Below, piece by piece: positions 18,298 to 29,069 of a DNA stretch of 64,000 bases; positions within the stretch are counted from its first letter, which is position 1; each line of letters starts with the position of its first letter. The notes under the pieces are model-generated. The model had not been told where the DNA came from and did no database searches. It worked only from the letters and a program-made list of their open reading frames with translations. Both the position numbers and the translations under genes were made by a program. This DNA comes from Caecitellus pseudoparvulus. Lineage: Eukaryota; Bigyra: Bicosoecida. Location: assembly GCA_965644315.1 (NCBI GenBank), contig CBFFRQ010000096.1:248001-312000 (forward strand), given 5' to 3'.

Positions 18298-20347
18298 TTT
18301 GAGCAGGCCTCGGTGGGTTACTTGAATTGGAATGCATCGGGGAACTCGAGCGAATCCTATGCAAGACTCAGGAAGAAAAAACACTCAGGCTGGCAGTGCT
18401 GCTGCCTGGGGTCTAGTGGCTTGTGACTCGGCTCAGTGCACGGTGCGTCTCTCCGGCATGTACGTCGACGCCAGCGCCACCCCCCCTCAGCGGTGGCTGT
18501 TGCCCCCCTGCAGAATGTAGCAGAAACCCTCTGACGGCACTATCAAAAACAACGCACAAACTTCAAGGGCTACGTTCACGCACCTATTTGGGCTGAGATG
18601 CGGTGCATGTCCTTGGCATGCGCGCATCCCGCCAGATGAGGGCTTGGAGAAGTGCAGTGCACTTGGCTGTCAGTTGCGGCCGCAAGACCTTTCGCCATCC
18701 TGCCCCCCCGTGATTATCGTGAGTGCCCGCAGCTTCAGCAATGCGTGTCTAGTCCATGTGTGTGTGAGCAGTGACGATTCGATGACGAGACCGACCGGGA
18801 CTCCTCAGCGTTATGTTGTTGTGTTCCGCATGCCCCTCGGGGCATGCTATGATGCATATTTTGAGGCATTTGTCTGAGCCACACCACACTACAGCGGTTG
18901 AACAAGTGTGCATTAGTTGTGCATAGCAGTGTCATCACTTCCACCCCGCCCTCTTTCCCAGATCACGCTACACCTGTTGACAGGCTGAGTGGGAGTGGCT
19001 GGTGTGGCTTTGAAGGTGAGTGTGGAGGCCACAGGCCCCAGCAGCAGCAGCTGTGAGGACAGTATTTGCTACTCTTGATTCCATAAATGACGACATTTAC
19101 AATCACCAAGATCTCTGAGCTCCGCCCTCGAAACGGATGCCAGGATCGCTTCCCGAGTTTGAAGCCATCCACACCTCTTGCCCTTCTCGACACAGGCGCT
19201 GAGAAAAAGCACCTGCACGCTCACTGCGGCCCCGACACCCCCTTAACTATAATAATGTGAGTCATGTGGTCCCTCGTTTCTGCCTCCTTTGCCAGCGATG
19301 ATGAAAACGGTGGATGGGCACGGCTCGCCGCTGTGCTTCTCGAGGCTTTTGCCACTGAAGACCATAACGAACCACCTGCCTTCCTCCAGAGCTGTGTGTT
19401 GTTTGCTTGTGTCGTGCAGCGGCGATGTGAGTCGCTGATGTTCTCGGTTGAAACGCATAGTTCACTCTGTAGGGCCGCACGCCCGCTGCGGAGAACACCA
19501 ACCTTCGACTGAGACTCTGCATGTCCTGCTGTGCTTGTTGGGGATGCCTATGACGAGTTGACGTTCCTCTCCATGATGGATATCGTGATTTCACATACGC
19601 ATAGCGGGCTGGCTCAACCAAGCCATGTCCGCGCCCCGAGGCGTTGTCCCCCTGTGGTTGTGCTGGCTCATGACGAATTGTGAACCGGGAATCTCTCTGA
19701 TCTATAATGATTATTAAAAATCACGTGTCATCTTTGAACCGAAGCCGCCTTCCACCCCCTTTTTCAGGTACTTTGCAACTCTCGCATCCAAGGCTTGTTG
19801 TTTTCCCCGAGCTCAGTCGATCAAAAAGGTGTGTGCATGTCACTTGGCAGGTCTTTCGAAGCAGAAAATGATGATTCGCTTAATCGCGATTCGACTAGAG
19901 TCGCTGAAACTTCTTTCTATCATGTTGATATACACCCTTGGCTGTCTGATCCTGCTACTGCCTGCTGCGCCAAGCGACTGCCTCATTGCGCGGCGATGAA
20001 CCATACCCCCCCACCCTTTGCAGAGTGCGTGGTTCTGCCCTCATGACCTGCTGTCCTCGGCAAGCGTGTGACGATATTACGGAAATTCAACGCTTAGCTT
20101 CGGCTCTGATGAATTGTTCCAAATCGAGCTTTTTAATTCCGATGCTGTGCCGTGCCCTTGGAGGAGTGCTGAGGTGTGATGATTGTCGTTGCCGCCCCAG
20201 TCTGACTGTCGATTGAAGAAAGGCAACATGTGTCTGACCCCAGCACTTCCCCCACGCCCGTCTTGTCGGCACACTCACCCTGCCTCGCGGAGCCCTCACT
20301 CGCTTCTCTCTTATTCCACAGTTACAGCCATGAATGCACTTGTTGTC
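18298..20347. other. 2-kb gene-free region, less GC-rich than its surroundings
   Basis: This lies between the stops of two convergent genes, where every other such pair except the one at 1.1 kb is separated by 30 bp or less. I found no frame with protein-like composition, no tRNA (no convincing B box on either strand) and none of the hallmark sequences of U1, U2, U5 or U6 snRNA. It contains a strong 9-bp inverted repeat at 18828-18847 and an AT-rich patch near 19700-19735 (TGATT-ATTAAA-AATCA). It could hold an unrecognised noncoding RNA, an origin or other chromosomal element, or a decayed gene. Confidence 0.6.
18828..18847. repeat. Perfect inverted repeat (hairpin) in intergenic DNA
   Basis: GCATGCCCC, a two-base spacer TC, then GGGGCATGC: nine complementary positions on each side. 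In RNA this gives at least an 8-bp stem with a CTCG-type tetraloop. About ten bases downstream lies ATATTTTGAGG, which resembles an Sm-site core. No further snRNA signature was recognised. Confidence 0.6.
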
Positions 20348-22560
20348 TCAAGAGTCACCCATGAACATACTAGCAACTTTGCACGCTTCATGATCCTTGT
20401 GCCCGTGAAAGAGGTGCACACTATGAGCAGCAAGCACATGGGCAAACCCTTCTGCTTTCGTCGGCGCCTGAAATGCGCTTGGGCTGAAGCCACTGCGGAT
20501 CACGCGGTGTGGCACATGCCGCCGATCTGCTATGTTAACGAGTCCCGGAAGCTCAAAAGGGCAGGTTGCACGAAACATGTTCAAGTGGGTTGCTCTTGCT
20601 ACCGAGCCGGGCAGCACGACAGCAATCGCAGTGGCGCCATGCTGCTGCGCAAGGGTCAGCCAGTCGTGGCGAACTTCCACAGAACGGTTGGTTGCGTCAA
20701 TCACAACACTCCCTCCTACCTGTAGAGCATTTGCTGCAGCCTCAATGCACTTCCGCTTGCTGCCTAGTTTGTCTTGGTTCACAATGGTCATGCTGGAGCC
20801 GTGCAGGCGTGCCCACGTGCTCTTGCCGGAACCTGGCGGACCCACCAGCACAGTCAACGTGGGCCCTTCATGCGAGGCACAGATGTCATGAAACACCTGA
20901 TCCATCGCTGCTGAAGTGCTGTGAGTGCTGGCGTTCAAGTCTCGGTGCGGAACAAAGCCCAGCGCACGGTCCACAAGCTTTGGCGCATCCAGGGGCGACC
21001 CGTGCACTCCAGTGCAGCACCCGGCAAAGAGTGCGTTCGGCGTCAGGAAGGGAACGCCTACATTCAAGGCTAGTTGTAAGTCACTGCATGAATGGTCTGC
21101 TTTCGGGGCTGCAGCTCGCTTTCCACTGGCCGGAGGCACGTACCCTCCCGCAGCAACCTTGTCCTCCTTCGACCTTCCAGCTGCGTCACCCACGAACGCA
21201 GCCATGGGAGGTGGGGTCAATGGAGAGGGGGGTCTGCGGGCAGCGTAGCACAACTCCTGTGCCAGCATCCACATCCCAGGTCGTGGCTTGCGAAAGAAAT
21301 CGGCTCCGTGTGTCGCTGCGAGGGTCAAAGTTGGGACTCCGGCGGCTTCGAGGGCGGCAGAAATACCGGCGAGGCGATCGCGCAGTAGGGGGGCTCGTGT
21401 GGCAGCCTTAGCACCACTGGCACCGCTTTGGTTGGTCAGGAGCACGATGGGTATGCCTGCTTCGTGCACGCAGCGCAGAACTGAAGGAACGCTGCTGTGC
21501 CACCACCCCCAATCGTCTGCACTGCTTGGGAATGCCCGGCCAGACTTCACAACTCTGACCACCGTGTCATCGACGTCCAAGGCAAGCATGGGCCCAGAGT
21601 CATACCCCTTTGGCGGTTCCGCTTGTTCCGGCCACCCTTGCCAGCGTGGGCTGACGAGCACAGCAACGTGACCCCAGTGCTCGTACTTGTGCAGTGGGGT
21701 GACGGGGGGCAGCACAGCCTTTGCGGCTGGACAGACATCTCCCCCCTCTGCAGCTGCAGTGGACACATGCTTCTGGGCTTGTGGCTTCTTCGAAAACATG
21801 GCTGCCAGGCCAGATTGTTTGCCAGACGTGGAGGCGGCCGAAGCTGCTGGCACGCACTCACCCTCTACGCCGGCAAAACCAGGGACCCACGCGCCGTCTC
21901 CCTGGAGGGAGATCCACTCGCCACGAGGTAGAGATGTGCAGCTACCACCCTCCGGAGTCTCCTTGCGCCACGGCAACCGGAGTTGGGACGGGACGTGAAA
22001 GCAGCTGTCCTGTGCAGCAGCTTGCAATGCCCGCTGCAACGCGCTTGGCATGTTAGGATCACTGGATGCTTCCTGGGCCTTCTGTGCTGGCCGTTTTGCC
22101 CTTGGCTCTGACGCGGTTTGCTCAGGTTGGCGGGTGCGCTTTTGTTGGCCCCCACAGGCTCCTGGACCCGCCATGTGTGGCACGAGGTACAGCCCGATAT
22201 CATCAGGGTGCCCTTTGCTCAAGGCGTCCAGCGCCCAGTCCACGCGCAAAACAGGACCTGTAAATTCACCCTCGTCCATCACGGCGCGAAGGACCTGGAC
22301 AGCTCCAGCTGATGCGTCTGCCTCCACCAATGCCGCCGTGCATGCACTCGGAGGGAGAGCCTGAGGCTCAAACAGCACCTGTGCCCCGGCACCCCCAAGC
22401 AACGAGCTCAGCCCCGCGATGCGCTGCAGAGACAGGCAGATGAAGTGGATAGGTGCAGATGTAGCGTTTTCAACGGAGAGTACCTTACCGCCTCGCTGAA
22501 CACCTTTCGATGCAGAAGCAGATGCCAGCCATGTAAGGCTTTGCCTGCGGCTTTTGCCAT
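20348..22560 (-). CDS. PNKP: Polynucleotide kinase 3'-phosphatase with N-terminal BRCT-like domain
   Basis: Repairs DNA ends by removing 3' phosphates and phosphorylating 5' hydroxyls. Exons 22560-22489 and 22423-20348, with a 65-bp intron (GTAAGG...CTGCAG, phase 0); 715 residues. Phosphatase domain: LALDVDDTVV (nucleophile Asp near 305), VVLLTNQSG, FFRKPRPGM and the PNKP-typical FVGDAAGR followed by LALNVGVPF. Kinase domain: P-loop VLVGPPGSGKSTW near 547, then NQDKLGS and VIDATNR. Residues 8-95 look like a BRCT fold (start LHGWHLLL, end VLRVDWALDALSKG), whereas animal PNKP carries an FHA domain there. QSGLAAMF near 227 resembles a PCNA-binding PIP box but has Met for the first aromatic. The start ATG (A at -3, G at +4) was chosen because splicing from it restores the BRCT start; a longer upstream reading has only a TTG. 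PNKP identity is firm; the BRCT and PIP assignments are by eye. Confidence 0.88.
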
Positions 22561-22938
22561 GCTCTTGTTGCGTATGGATTAACGGAAAGACGGATGCACA
22601 AGGTACGGCTTGAAATGGTGGCCGAGAAAAACCAAACCAAGTAGGAATGAAGAATAAGATTAGCGCTGCGCTGGTGTTCGGCTTGTATTGTATGGCGACG
22701 GCTGCATCTCTCTGCCATGGCGTGGTGCATTGCGGAAAGCCCGGCCACAAACAAGTCCTTCAAGGTAAAAAGCATGCGCGAGCATGTGTCACAGGTAGAG
22801 CATCCGTTTCATCTAGACTCTTTGCTCCATGTCTGCGCGCCGCTGCTCGTTGGCACTCACCCAGCAGAACAAGCCACTGGCTAGTGTGCGGAACTTGGGT
22901 TTGAACCAGCTGCTCGGTGCAGGCGTTTTGAGCCGAGC
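22561..22938. promoter_or_regulatory. Divergent promoter region, PNKP and RPRD-like gene
   Basis: 378 bp between opposite start codons. No TATA-like or other motif stands out. Short frames here lack protein-like composition. Confidence 0.35.
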
Positions 22939-25201
22939 ATGGCACAAGAGGACTTTGTTGATGAAACGCAAGAACTACTTCGAAACATAGACAGCAGCGA
23001 ATCAAAGGTGCAAGGTGGGTGGCAGCGGAAGGCGACGGCAGTCTGAACCTGCCGCTGCCGCAGGTCTGGCTCACTGCCACGCACCCCTGCCTGCCTTGCA
23101 GAGGCCGCCGCGCACTTTTCGTTCCACATCAAGCAAGTCTCAAGCTTAGTGGATGTATGGGAGAACGAGTACACGGGGGAATACGGTGCGGCAGCGTCCT
23201 CCGCGGTGCTCATGCAGATGTCACATTCTTATCCCCCCACCCTGCACAGTATCGGACGACTCTCGCAAGGCGCTGCTGTTCCTGGCGAATGAAGTCTTGC
23301 GCGGCGCGCGCCGCGATGAAGATGCAGAGACATTTGCGGATGTGCAGCGGGCGTTCGAGGGGCCATTGCAGCGTGCCGTGCAGAACATGTTCAGCGAAAA
23401 GTCCCAGCTGCTTGGCAAGGCTCGTGATCTGTGCGATGTCTGGCGCAAACAGGGGCTGCTGAGCAGTGATGCTCTGGATGACCTACAGCGACTGCTCAAC
23501 CAGGACTCCGTCGGCGCTGCAGATCCTGACGGTGATGAGACAGCGGCTGCCACTGCAGCTGTTGCTGTTGGCCTTGCAGAAGCATCTCCACTGAAGCAGT
23601 TGCATGAGACGCTCCTGGCGCCTGGGGCGCCAAAGGATGTATCCGGCACTGCTGCAGTGCCCAAGCACACTGTGCGTGCCGCCAACTCCAGGGTCGCTAC
23701 ACAGGTACAAGTGCTACGGCAGTTGGTGGAGCAGTCCGAGGCCGCAGCCGCTGCCGACACACTGTGCCGGGATTCGACCAACGAAGCCCAGCGCCTTGCC
23801 AATGTGGTGGAGAGCTTTTCCCTTCAGCGCTCTGCATCCGCCTCTTCCCCGCCGAGCCTCCCCTACGACGCTGACCAAGCTGCCGCGGCGCTGGCGGCAG
23901 GCGTGGCTGCACTGGAGACTCAAGCCAAACGCACAAGAGGCTTCATTGCCTCTTTGAAGGCAGCTCAGACGCAGTTGGAGGAGGAGGAGGGCCCCGAAGT
24001 GCACGCTGCCGCTGAAGAAGTGCAGGAGCTGTGCAGCTCGGAAGCCAAGGCGCTGGCCCCCGGCTCCAAAGGCGGCCGGGGCAGTGACGCAGCCGCGGCA
24101 CTCCGCGTGGCATCTGGCAAAGTGCGGGGGGCGTTGGCTGCTGAAGAAGGCACCATTGCCTCCAGCTGCATGGATGCGCTGTATGTCCTCATGCGGGCCA
24201 AGTGGAGTGCTGTGAACGAAGCAAAGTGTGCCGTGCCTCCTTCCAAGCCTGTGGCTGAGTTGGTCCGGCCCTCTGCAAGGGTTGCCCACCGGCGAGAAAA
24301 GTCGGGAACATCAAGCTCATCCGACATACATGAAGAGGCTGCGCGTCTCGGCTTTGCCATGGTGGGGGGTGGCATTTCTGTGGCCCTTCTGCGAGGCCTT
24401 GCTCCGCTCGTCCGATCTCCGACACACCCTCCGCCCACTGCCCACGGACCACCCAAGATGATGAGCCAGGGCACTCATGCTACTCACCCGCGTGGGAATC
24501 AGCGTGAGCCTCAACCTGTTTCGGATCAACACCTCCACGCCCCAGCTGCTTCGACGTTGGGAGCCACAGCTCCCCCGCTCATGAACACCTCCAACGGAGG
24601 TGGTGGTGGAGGGTACGGTGGCGGGGGGCCGCCTCCCATGGGCGGAGGTGGAGGGTACGGTGGCGGGGGGCCGCCTCCCATGGGTGGTGTTGGAGGGTAC
24701 GGTGGCGGGGGGCCGCCTCCCATGGGTGGTGGTGGAGGGTACGGTGGCGGGGGGCCGCCTCCCATGGGTGGTGGTGGTGGTGGAGGGTACGGTGGCGGGG
24801 GGCCGCCTCCCATGGGTGGTGGTGGAGGGTACGGTGGCGGGGGGCCGCCTCCCATGGGTGGTGGTGGAGGGTACGGTGGCGGGGGGCCGCCTCCCATGGG
24901 CGGAGGTGGTGGTGGAGGGTATGGTGGCGGGGGGCCGCCTCCCATGGGCGGAGGTGGAGGCGGCAGGCCACCCAGCACAGGCCGTGGCCTGCTAGGTGCT
25001 CCTCCAGGACCAGGTGCATTCCGTGGCCCACCTCCAGGCCGGGCACCACCGCCAAGCATGGGGGCAAGGGGCGGTCCGGGCCAGGCATTGAGCCGGGGCC
25101 GACGTGACATCACGCCCCACTGGATGACAGCTCCGCCACAGCACCATGAAGGCAGTGTGCAGGGCCACAGTTCCGGGCAACGCAAGCGCCCTTTTCGTTA
25201 A
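22939..25201 (+). CDS. CID-domain protein, RPRD1-like (RNA polymerase II CTD interaction), with Gly/Pro repeat tail
   Basis: Exons 22939-23014, 23102-23185 and 23250-25201; introns of 87 and 64 bp; 703 residues. The joined N terminus reads as a complete CID: QELLRNIDSSES, then HFSFHIKQVSSLVDVWENEY, then SRKALLFLANEVLRGARRD, ending in LCDVWRKQGLLSSDAL. This matches RPRD1/Rtt103-type proteins, which bind the phosphorylated polymerase II tail and act in transcription termination. A central helical, Ala/Glu-rich region (about 170-380) fits the RPRD coiled coil. Residues 504-620 hold eight copies of YGGGGPPPMGG separated by glycine runs, followed by an Arg/Gly/Pro tail; such tails often bind RNA or form condensates. 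Its stop is 18 bp from the stop of the convergent J-protein gene. Confidence 0.85.
24598..24963 (+). repeat. Imperfect tandem repeats encoding YGGGGPPPMGG units
   Basis: Eight copies of a roughly 39-48 bp unit with core GGGTACGGTGGCGGGGGGCC. Length varies through added GGT/GGA codons. All changes stay in frame. The reverse strand gives a long proline frame that I regard as a shadow. Confidence 0.9.
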
Positions 25202-25219
25202 AGTGTTCACATGCATTCT

Positions 25220-26240
25220 TCAACGCTCATCTCCCAACAGCGCGCCCTGGGAGCGCCACCGCCGCATGGACGCCGACCGGGACGCTGCCTGTGCCTCTTC
25301 CTCCTCTAACCGCGCCATTGCGCTGGCCTGGGCATTGGACACGGACTGGTTGGACTCGCGTCCTTGCGCCATGCCTGCTGCTCGGGCTGCTGCGAGGCGG
25401 CTCTCCTCGTGCGTATCGGAGGAGGCCATGGACCACAGCATGTAGGCGAGGATGGCGCCGGCCACCGCCACGAGAGCCGGGGTGATGGCCATGGACATCA
25501 TGGAGGAGCGCTGGCTGGGCACATCAACACGGGTGCGGTGAAGGCGCTTGACGCGGCCCCTCACGTACGCGTCTTCGCGAATGCGCCCCAGGGCGTTGGT
25601 CATGGCCCCCCGAAAGACAGCGTCGGCTGCTGCTGCGCTGGAGGCTGCCGCGGCGCCCTCCCCGTACCGAGCATAGGCAGCGCCTCCTCCTTTGGCATAC
25701 TTTTCGTTCTTGCTGGCGTGGGTCTTTTGCTCCTCGTGCACTTTTTCGTCGTACCGCATGCGCTTGTGTTCGTGGGACAGTGTGGAGTAGGCTTCAGCAA
25801 TGACTTTGAAGAAGGCCGGGTCCTGTGGCATCGCGAGCGGGCCGATGCCTTGTAGCAATGCAGCGCGCACCAAGGCATGCAAGTATGCTCACACTGGTTG
25901 CGTTGCCCATATCAGGGTGGTGCTCCTTGGCTGAGTAGCAAAGGGTCGAAAGTGCGGCAGTCAGCGCCAGCCATGCAGTCGTAATGCGGCGCGCCTCACC
26001 CAACAAGCGGAAGGCTTCTTTGATTTCGTCGTGGCTGGCACTGGGCTCCACGCCTAGGATCTTGTAGTAATCGAGGAGGGGCTCTGAAACTCCTTGACCA
26101 CCTTTCCCTGCCCGTCCTTGCCCAGCAGCGAAAGCCGGCGGAGTTACGTGAAACGCGGCCGAAGGCACACCACGCCTCACTGCTGCAGGCAGCGATGCAG
26201 ACACCCTGGTCATGAGTGGTCGGAGGTGTGTGCTTGCCAT
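25220..26240 (-). CDS. J-domain (Hsp40) protein with one C-terminal membrane segment
   Basis: Exons 26240-26000, 25930-25893 and 25822-25220; introns of 69 and 70 bp; 293 residues. The J domain is split by both introns and joins cleanly: DYYKILGVEPSASHDEIKEA, AKEHHPD (the Hsp70-stimulating HPD near 85-87), then FFKVIAEAYSTLSHEHKRMR. Residues 1-45 are Arg/Ala/Ser-rich without acids, resembling a mitochondrial presequence. A single TM segment (ITPALVAVAGAILAYMLW) is near 203-223 and is followed by a Glu/Ala/Arg-rich tail. It probably recruits Hsp70 at an organelle membrane. An in-frame upstream ATG at 26414 would add 58 residues; the downstream start is preferred for its presequence-like character. 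Confidence 0.82.
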
Positions 26241-26690
26241 TCTGCCTTGATTCAAGTGCCACTCTTGGCCGCTTGGTTCTCTGGCTCTCACGACAAGGGC
26301 CCGCGAGCTGATGCTGCGCGGAATTTGTGATCTGCAGACTAGGCGACTGCTCAAGTGATGCTCGGTTGCGATGATTGTTTGCAACGCAAGGGTGACCAGG
26401 TGGTGAATGGACATATGGAACCTTTGTTCATGTCAGCTTTTATTTTGTTCTCCGCGAGGGTCTTCTTGTTGCTGAGAGAGTCTGCACCAAAGCTGACAAA
26501 CCGGGCACTCTCGTTTCACAGGCTTGCCACAGCAGACTGTCGACCCGGTGCCTTCACATTCCAAAAACACCAACCACGGTGCAGGGCTGTGCTGGACGGT
26601 TCCCTGCAGGACTATCTGCACATCTTGGCTGAAGACCTTCACTCTTGCCAGCGTGCAGGGGCCACAGGCAGCGATCGTGCAGGAGGAAGC
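26241..26690. promoter_or_regulatory. Divergent promoter region, J-protein and PCID2
   Basis: 450 bp between opposite start codons. It includes a possible alternative J-protein start at 26414. No clear promoter motif was seen. Confidence 0.35.
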
Positions 26691-28122
26691 ATGGCCAGCA
26701 CCAAGCTGCAGGAGTACGTGGAGGCTGCGACGTATGCGGTGGAGCACGAGAACGGAGAATTATTAGCACAGCTCATCACATTGAAGCACGACGATGAGTA
26801 TGTTGATAAGGGCTTAGCAGACTTAGCTACATCGGTATGTGCGTCAGCTGCGTCGCCGCCCGAAGCGATTTCCGCAGTCGCCTTGCTGCTCGTGCAGGGT
26901 CACAAGCCGTTCAGGGACGTGGGCGGCAAGTACCCCGAGATTCTGGAGGCACACTTCAATGCTATCCTAGCCATCTGCGAGTGTGACTGGCCTGGAGCAT
27001 ACGCAGCACAGTGCACTGCGCTGACGTGAGTTGAGCGGAGGCGCCCAGCAGCACGCAGGAGGCAAGTCTTACGCCCTCGCCTTCGCAGCGGACTAGCGGC
27101 TGAAGCAGGGCGCTGCAGCTCTGCCTGGCTTGTAGCGCCGCTGCATGCAGTGGTCAGGGATGCTTACACGCTGTCGTTGGCAGCCGAGGCCGCGGTGCAG
27201 CAAGCAGGCACACAAGAAGCGGGGACACTGACGAAGGAACTGGTCATGGCACTACGCATCACGGCGTCGAAGATCAACACGCGGAAGGTGCCCAAAGACG
27301 AAGCACACTTGGGCATGGGGGTGGGCTTGCTGTACGTCCTGAACATGTGGCTCAAGTGTGTCTTCAAGGTGCGAGCATGTTTCCCCAGCGTGCGGCCGCA
27401 GCGGCGTCCGCCAGCACTGCATATCGCACGCCCCTCCACAGCTGGGCATGGTGGACCAGGGCAGGTTCATCAAGATCATCCGTGAGAGCTCCCACTTCCC
27501 TGCTGCAGAGCACTTCCCGCTGAGCCAGTGGGTCACGTTCAAGTACTACACAGGGCGCCTGGCCTTCATCCAGGGAGACATGAAGGAGGCCAACACCCTC
27601 CTCTCCTTCGCACTCAAGCACTGCCCAGCGTCAGCCTCTCAGAACCTTCGCCTCATTCTGAAGTACCTCGTCCCCGTGCGCATGACCCTCGGCTACTTGC
27701 CCCACCCCAGCATGCTGGCGAAGTACAACTTGCGCGTGTACAGCCAAGTCGCTGACGCCATGCGGGAGGGTGACTTGCGCACCTACCGAGAGGCCATGGC
27801 CAAGCACCAGCTGGAGTACATTCGCTCGGGGGTCCTGCTGTGCATGGAAAGCCTGCAGCTCCTCGTGTACCGCCGGCTGTTCATGCGCACCAAGTTGCTG
27901 CTGAACCACAACAATGTGCCCTTCCGGGCGCTGTCGGCGGCAGCGGCCGCGCGTGGCGACGACAGCAGCCAAGAGGAAATACTGTGCATTATGTCAAGAC
28001 TCATCTCCAGGGGCTACTTGCAGGGGAAGCTGTTTTTGTCAGAGGAGATGTGGGTCATCTCCAGCAAGGCAAAGCCGCTGGCGCCGCTGACCAAGCTCCT
28101 GAAGCTGCGGAGCTTACGATGA
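26691..28122 (+). CDS. PCID2: PCI-domain protein PCID2/Thp1 (TREX-2 mRNA export complex)
   Basis: Exons 26691-27025, 27089-27368 and 27442-28122; introns of 63 and 73 bp; 431 residues, close to the usual 400. The order of conserved blocks follows PCID2: [14 protein letters not shown] at the N terminus, [66 protein letters not shown] and the winged-helix end [23 protein letters not shown]2 works with GANP/Sac3 and DSS1 at the nuclear pore to couple transcription to mRNA export. The CDS overlaps the convergent UBE2C CDS by 9 bp. Intron phases and the restored family blocks make the model strong. Confidence 0.9.
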
Positions 28123-28837
28123 GGAGGACCCGCCTTTGGCGTATGTGGCGTCCACCATCTTTGCAAACTCGTCTTGGTTTGCCCACAGAGCGGCCGCAGC
28201 TTGGTTGAGCGGGTCGTCGTTGTTGGGGTCTGCGACGGGGTGGGCCAGGTGAAGTGCCGTTGGCCGCTCGGCGTCGGCGCGCCAAGCCGTTGCGCGCTCG
28301 CACGGGGGTGCGCCGCGGTACCCTGCAATGTAAACTCACCTGCCAAGAGGCTCTGAATACTGAGCAATACAGTGCGCACGTTGTATGTGGGGGTCCATTG
28401 GTCCTGTGCAGGAAGAGTGCGGTTCGTGTCAGCGCGGTGTCGGTGCGGAAATTGAGTGCACCTGCCACGCATCCCACCTTCAAGATGTCCAGGCAGATGT
28501 TGCCGGCCTGGTCCACATTGGGGTGGAATGTGGGCGTCGTGAACTTCACCACTGGTGCCTGGTGGGGGTACGTCTCGCTGAAGGAGATGCTGAGCTTGAA
28601 CGTCTTTCCCTCGTAGACCGAGGCGGGCGGTCCGGTGATGGTGCCGGCCCACTCGAGGATGCTCTCTCCGGATGGGAAGGCACTGATGTCCTTGCTGCCT
28701 GACATCATCAGGCCCATGAGCTCCTTCTGCAGGCGCTTGGCCACGTTGCCGCTGCCTCCGCCGCTGCCAGCTGCTGGCGCCTTGGCACCGCCCGGTGCGG
28801 CAGCCGACGCTCCCGTAGAGTTTGCCACCGTCGCCAT
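28114..28837 (-). CDS. UBE2C: Ubiquitin-conjugating enzyme E2 C (APC/C E2)
   Basis: Exons 28837-28478, 28403-28340 and 28229-28114; introns of 74 and 110 bp; 179 residues, the same length as human UBE2C. It has a low-complexity Ala/Gly N-terminal extension of about 30 residues, then the UBE2C-specific [20 protein letters not shown] and SAFPSGES. The core is [25 protein letters not shown] and the active site [16 protein letters not shown], followed by [22 protein letters not shown]2C primes ubiquitin chains on APC/C substrates to drive mitotic exit; the APC/C activator FZR1 is encoded about 6 kb away. The 232 bp upstream are shared with the divergent GPATCH1-like gene. Confidence 0.93.
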
Positions 28838-29069
28838 GGCTAGTGTGTCTTGTGTGGGCGAGAGGCCAGTGATTCTAAGCTACTTGGCAGAGCCAGGTGG
28901 GAATGCGAGGTGAGTCAGTCAGTTGTGTGTAGTAAAACTGAATTTGCACGGGCTGGTTTGTCTGCGAGGAGTCTCAGGAAACAGATGTTCACCAAGAAGT
29001 GGCAAAGGGGCTTGTGGAGCAGCCAACAGCCCCACACGTCCGCCTCCTTGCATCTCCTTCCAGCAAGCC

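Noticed and set aside
19867-19925. Box C/D snoRNA-like arrangement (ATGATGA ... CTGA, flanked by GAAG/CTTC)
   Set aside because: The interval is short, the terminal stem is only about four pairs, and no C'/D' boxes were found. Such boxes are common by chance.
22424-22750. Extension of PNKP upstream to a TTG start without an intron
   Set aside because: It would need a non-ATG start, and the added residues look random. Splicing from ATG 22560 with a canonical GT-AG intron keeps phase and gives a BRCT-like start.
24526-25185. Minus-strand proline-rich frame (PPPYPPPPP repeats)
   Set aside because: It is the reverse complement of the Gly/Pro repeats of the RPRD-like gene, whose CID domain and splice junctions fix the plus strand.
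28923-29069. N-terminal extension of the GPATCH1-like frame
   Set aside because: There is only a TTG as a possible start, the composition is unlike the family N terminus, and it lies in the short promoter shared with UBE2C.
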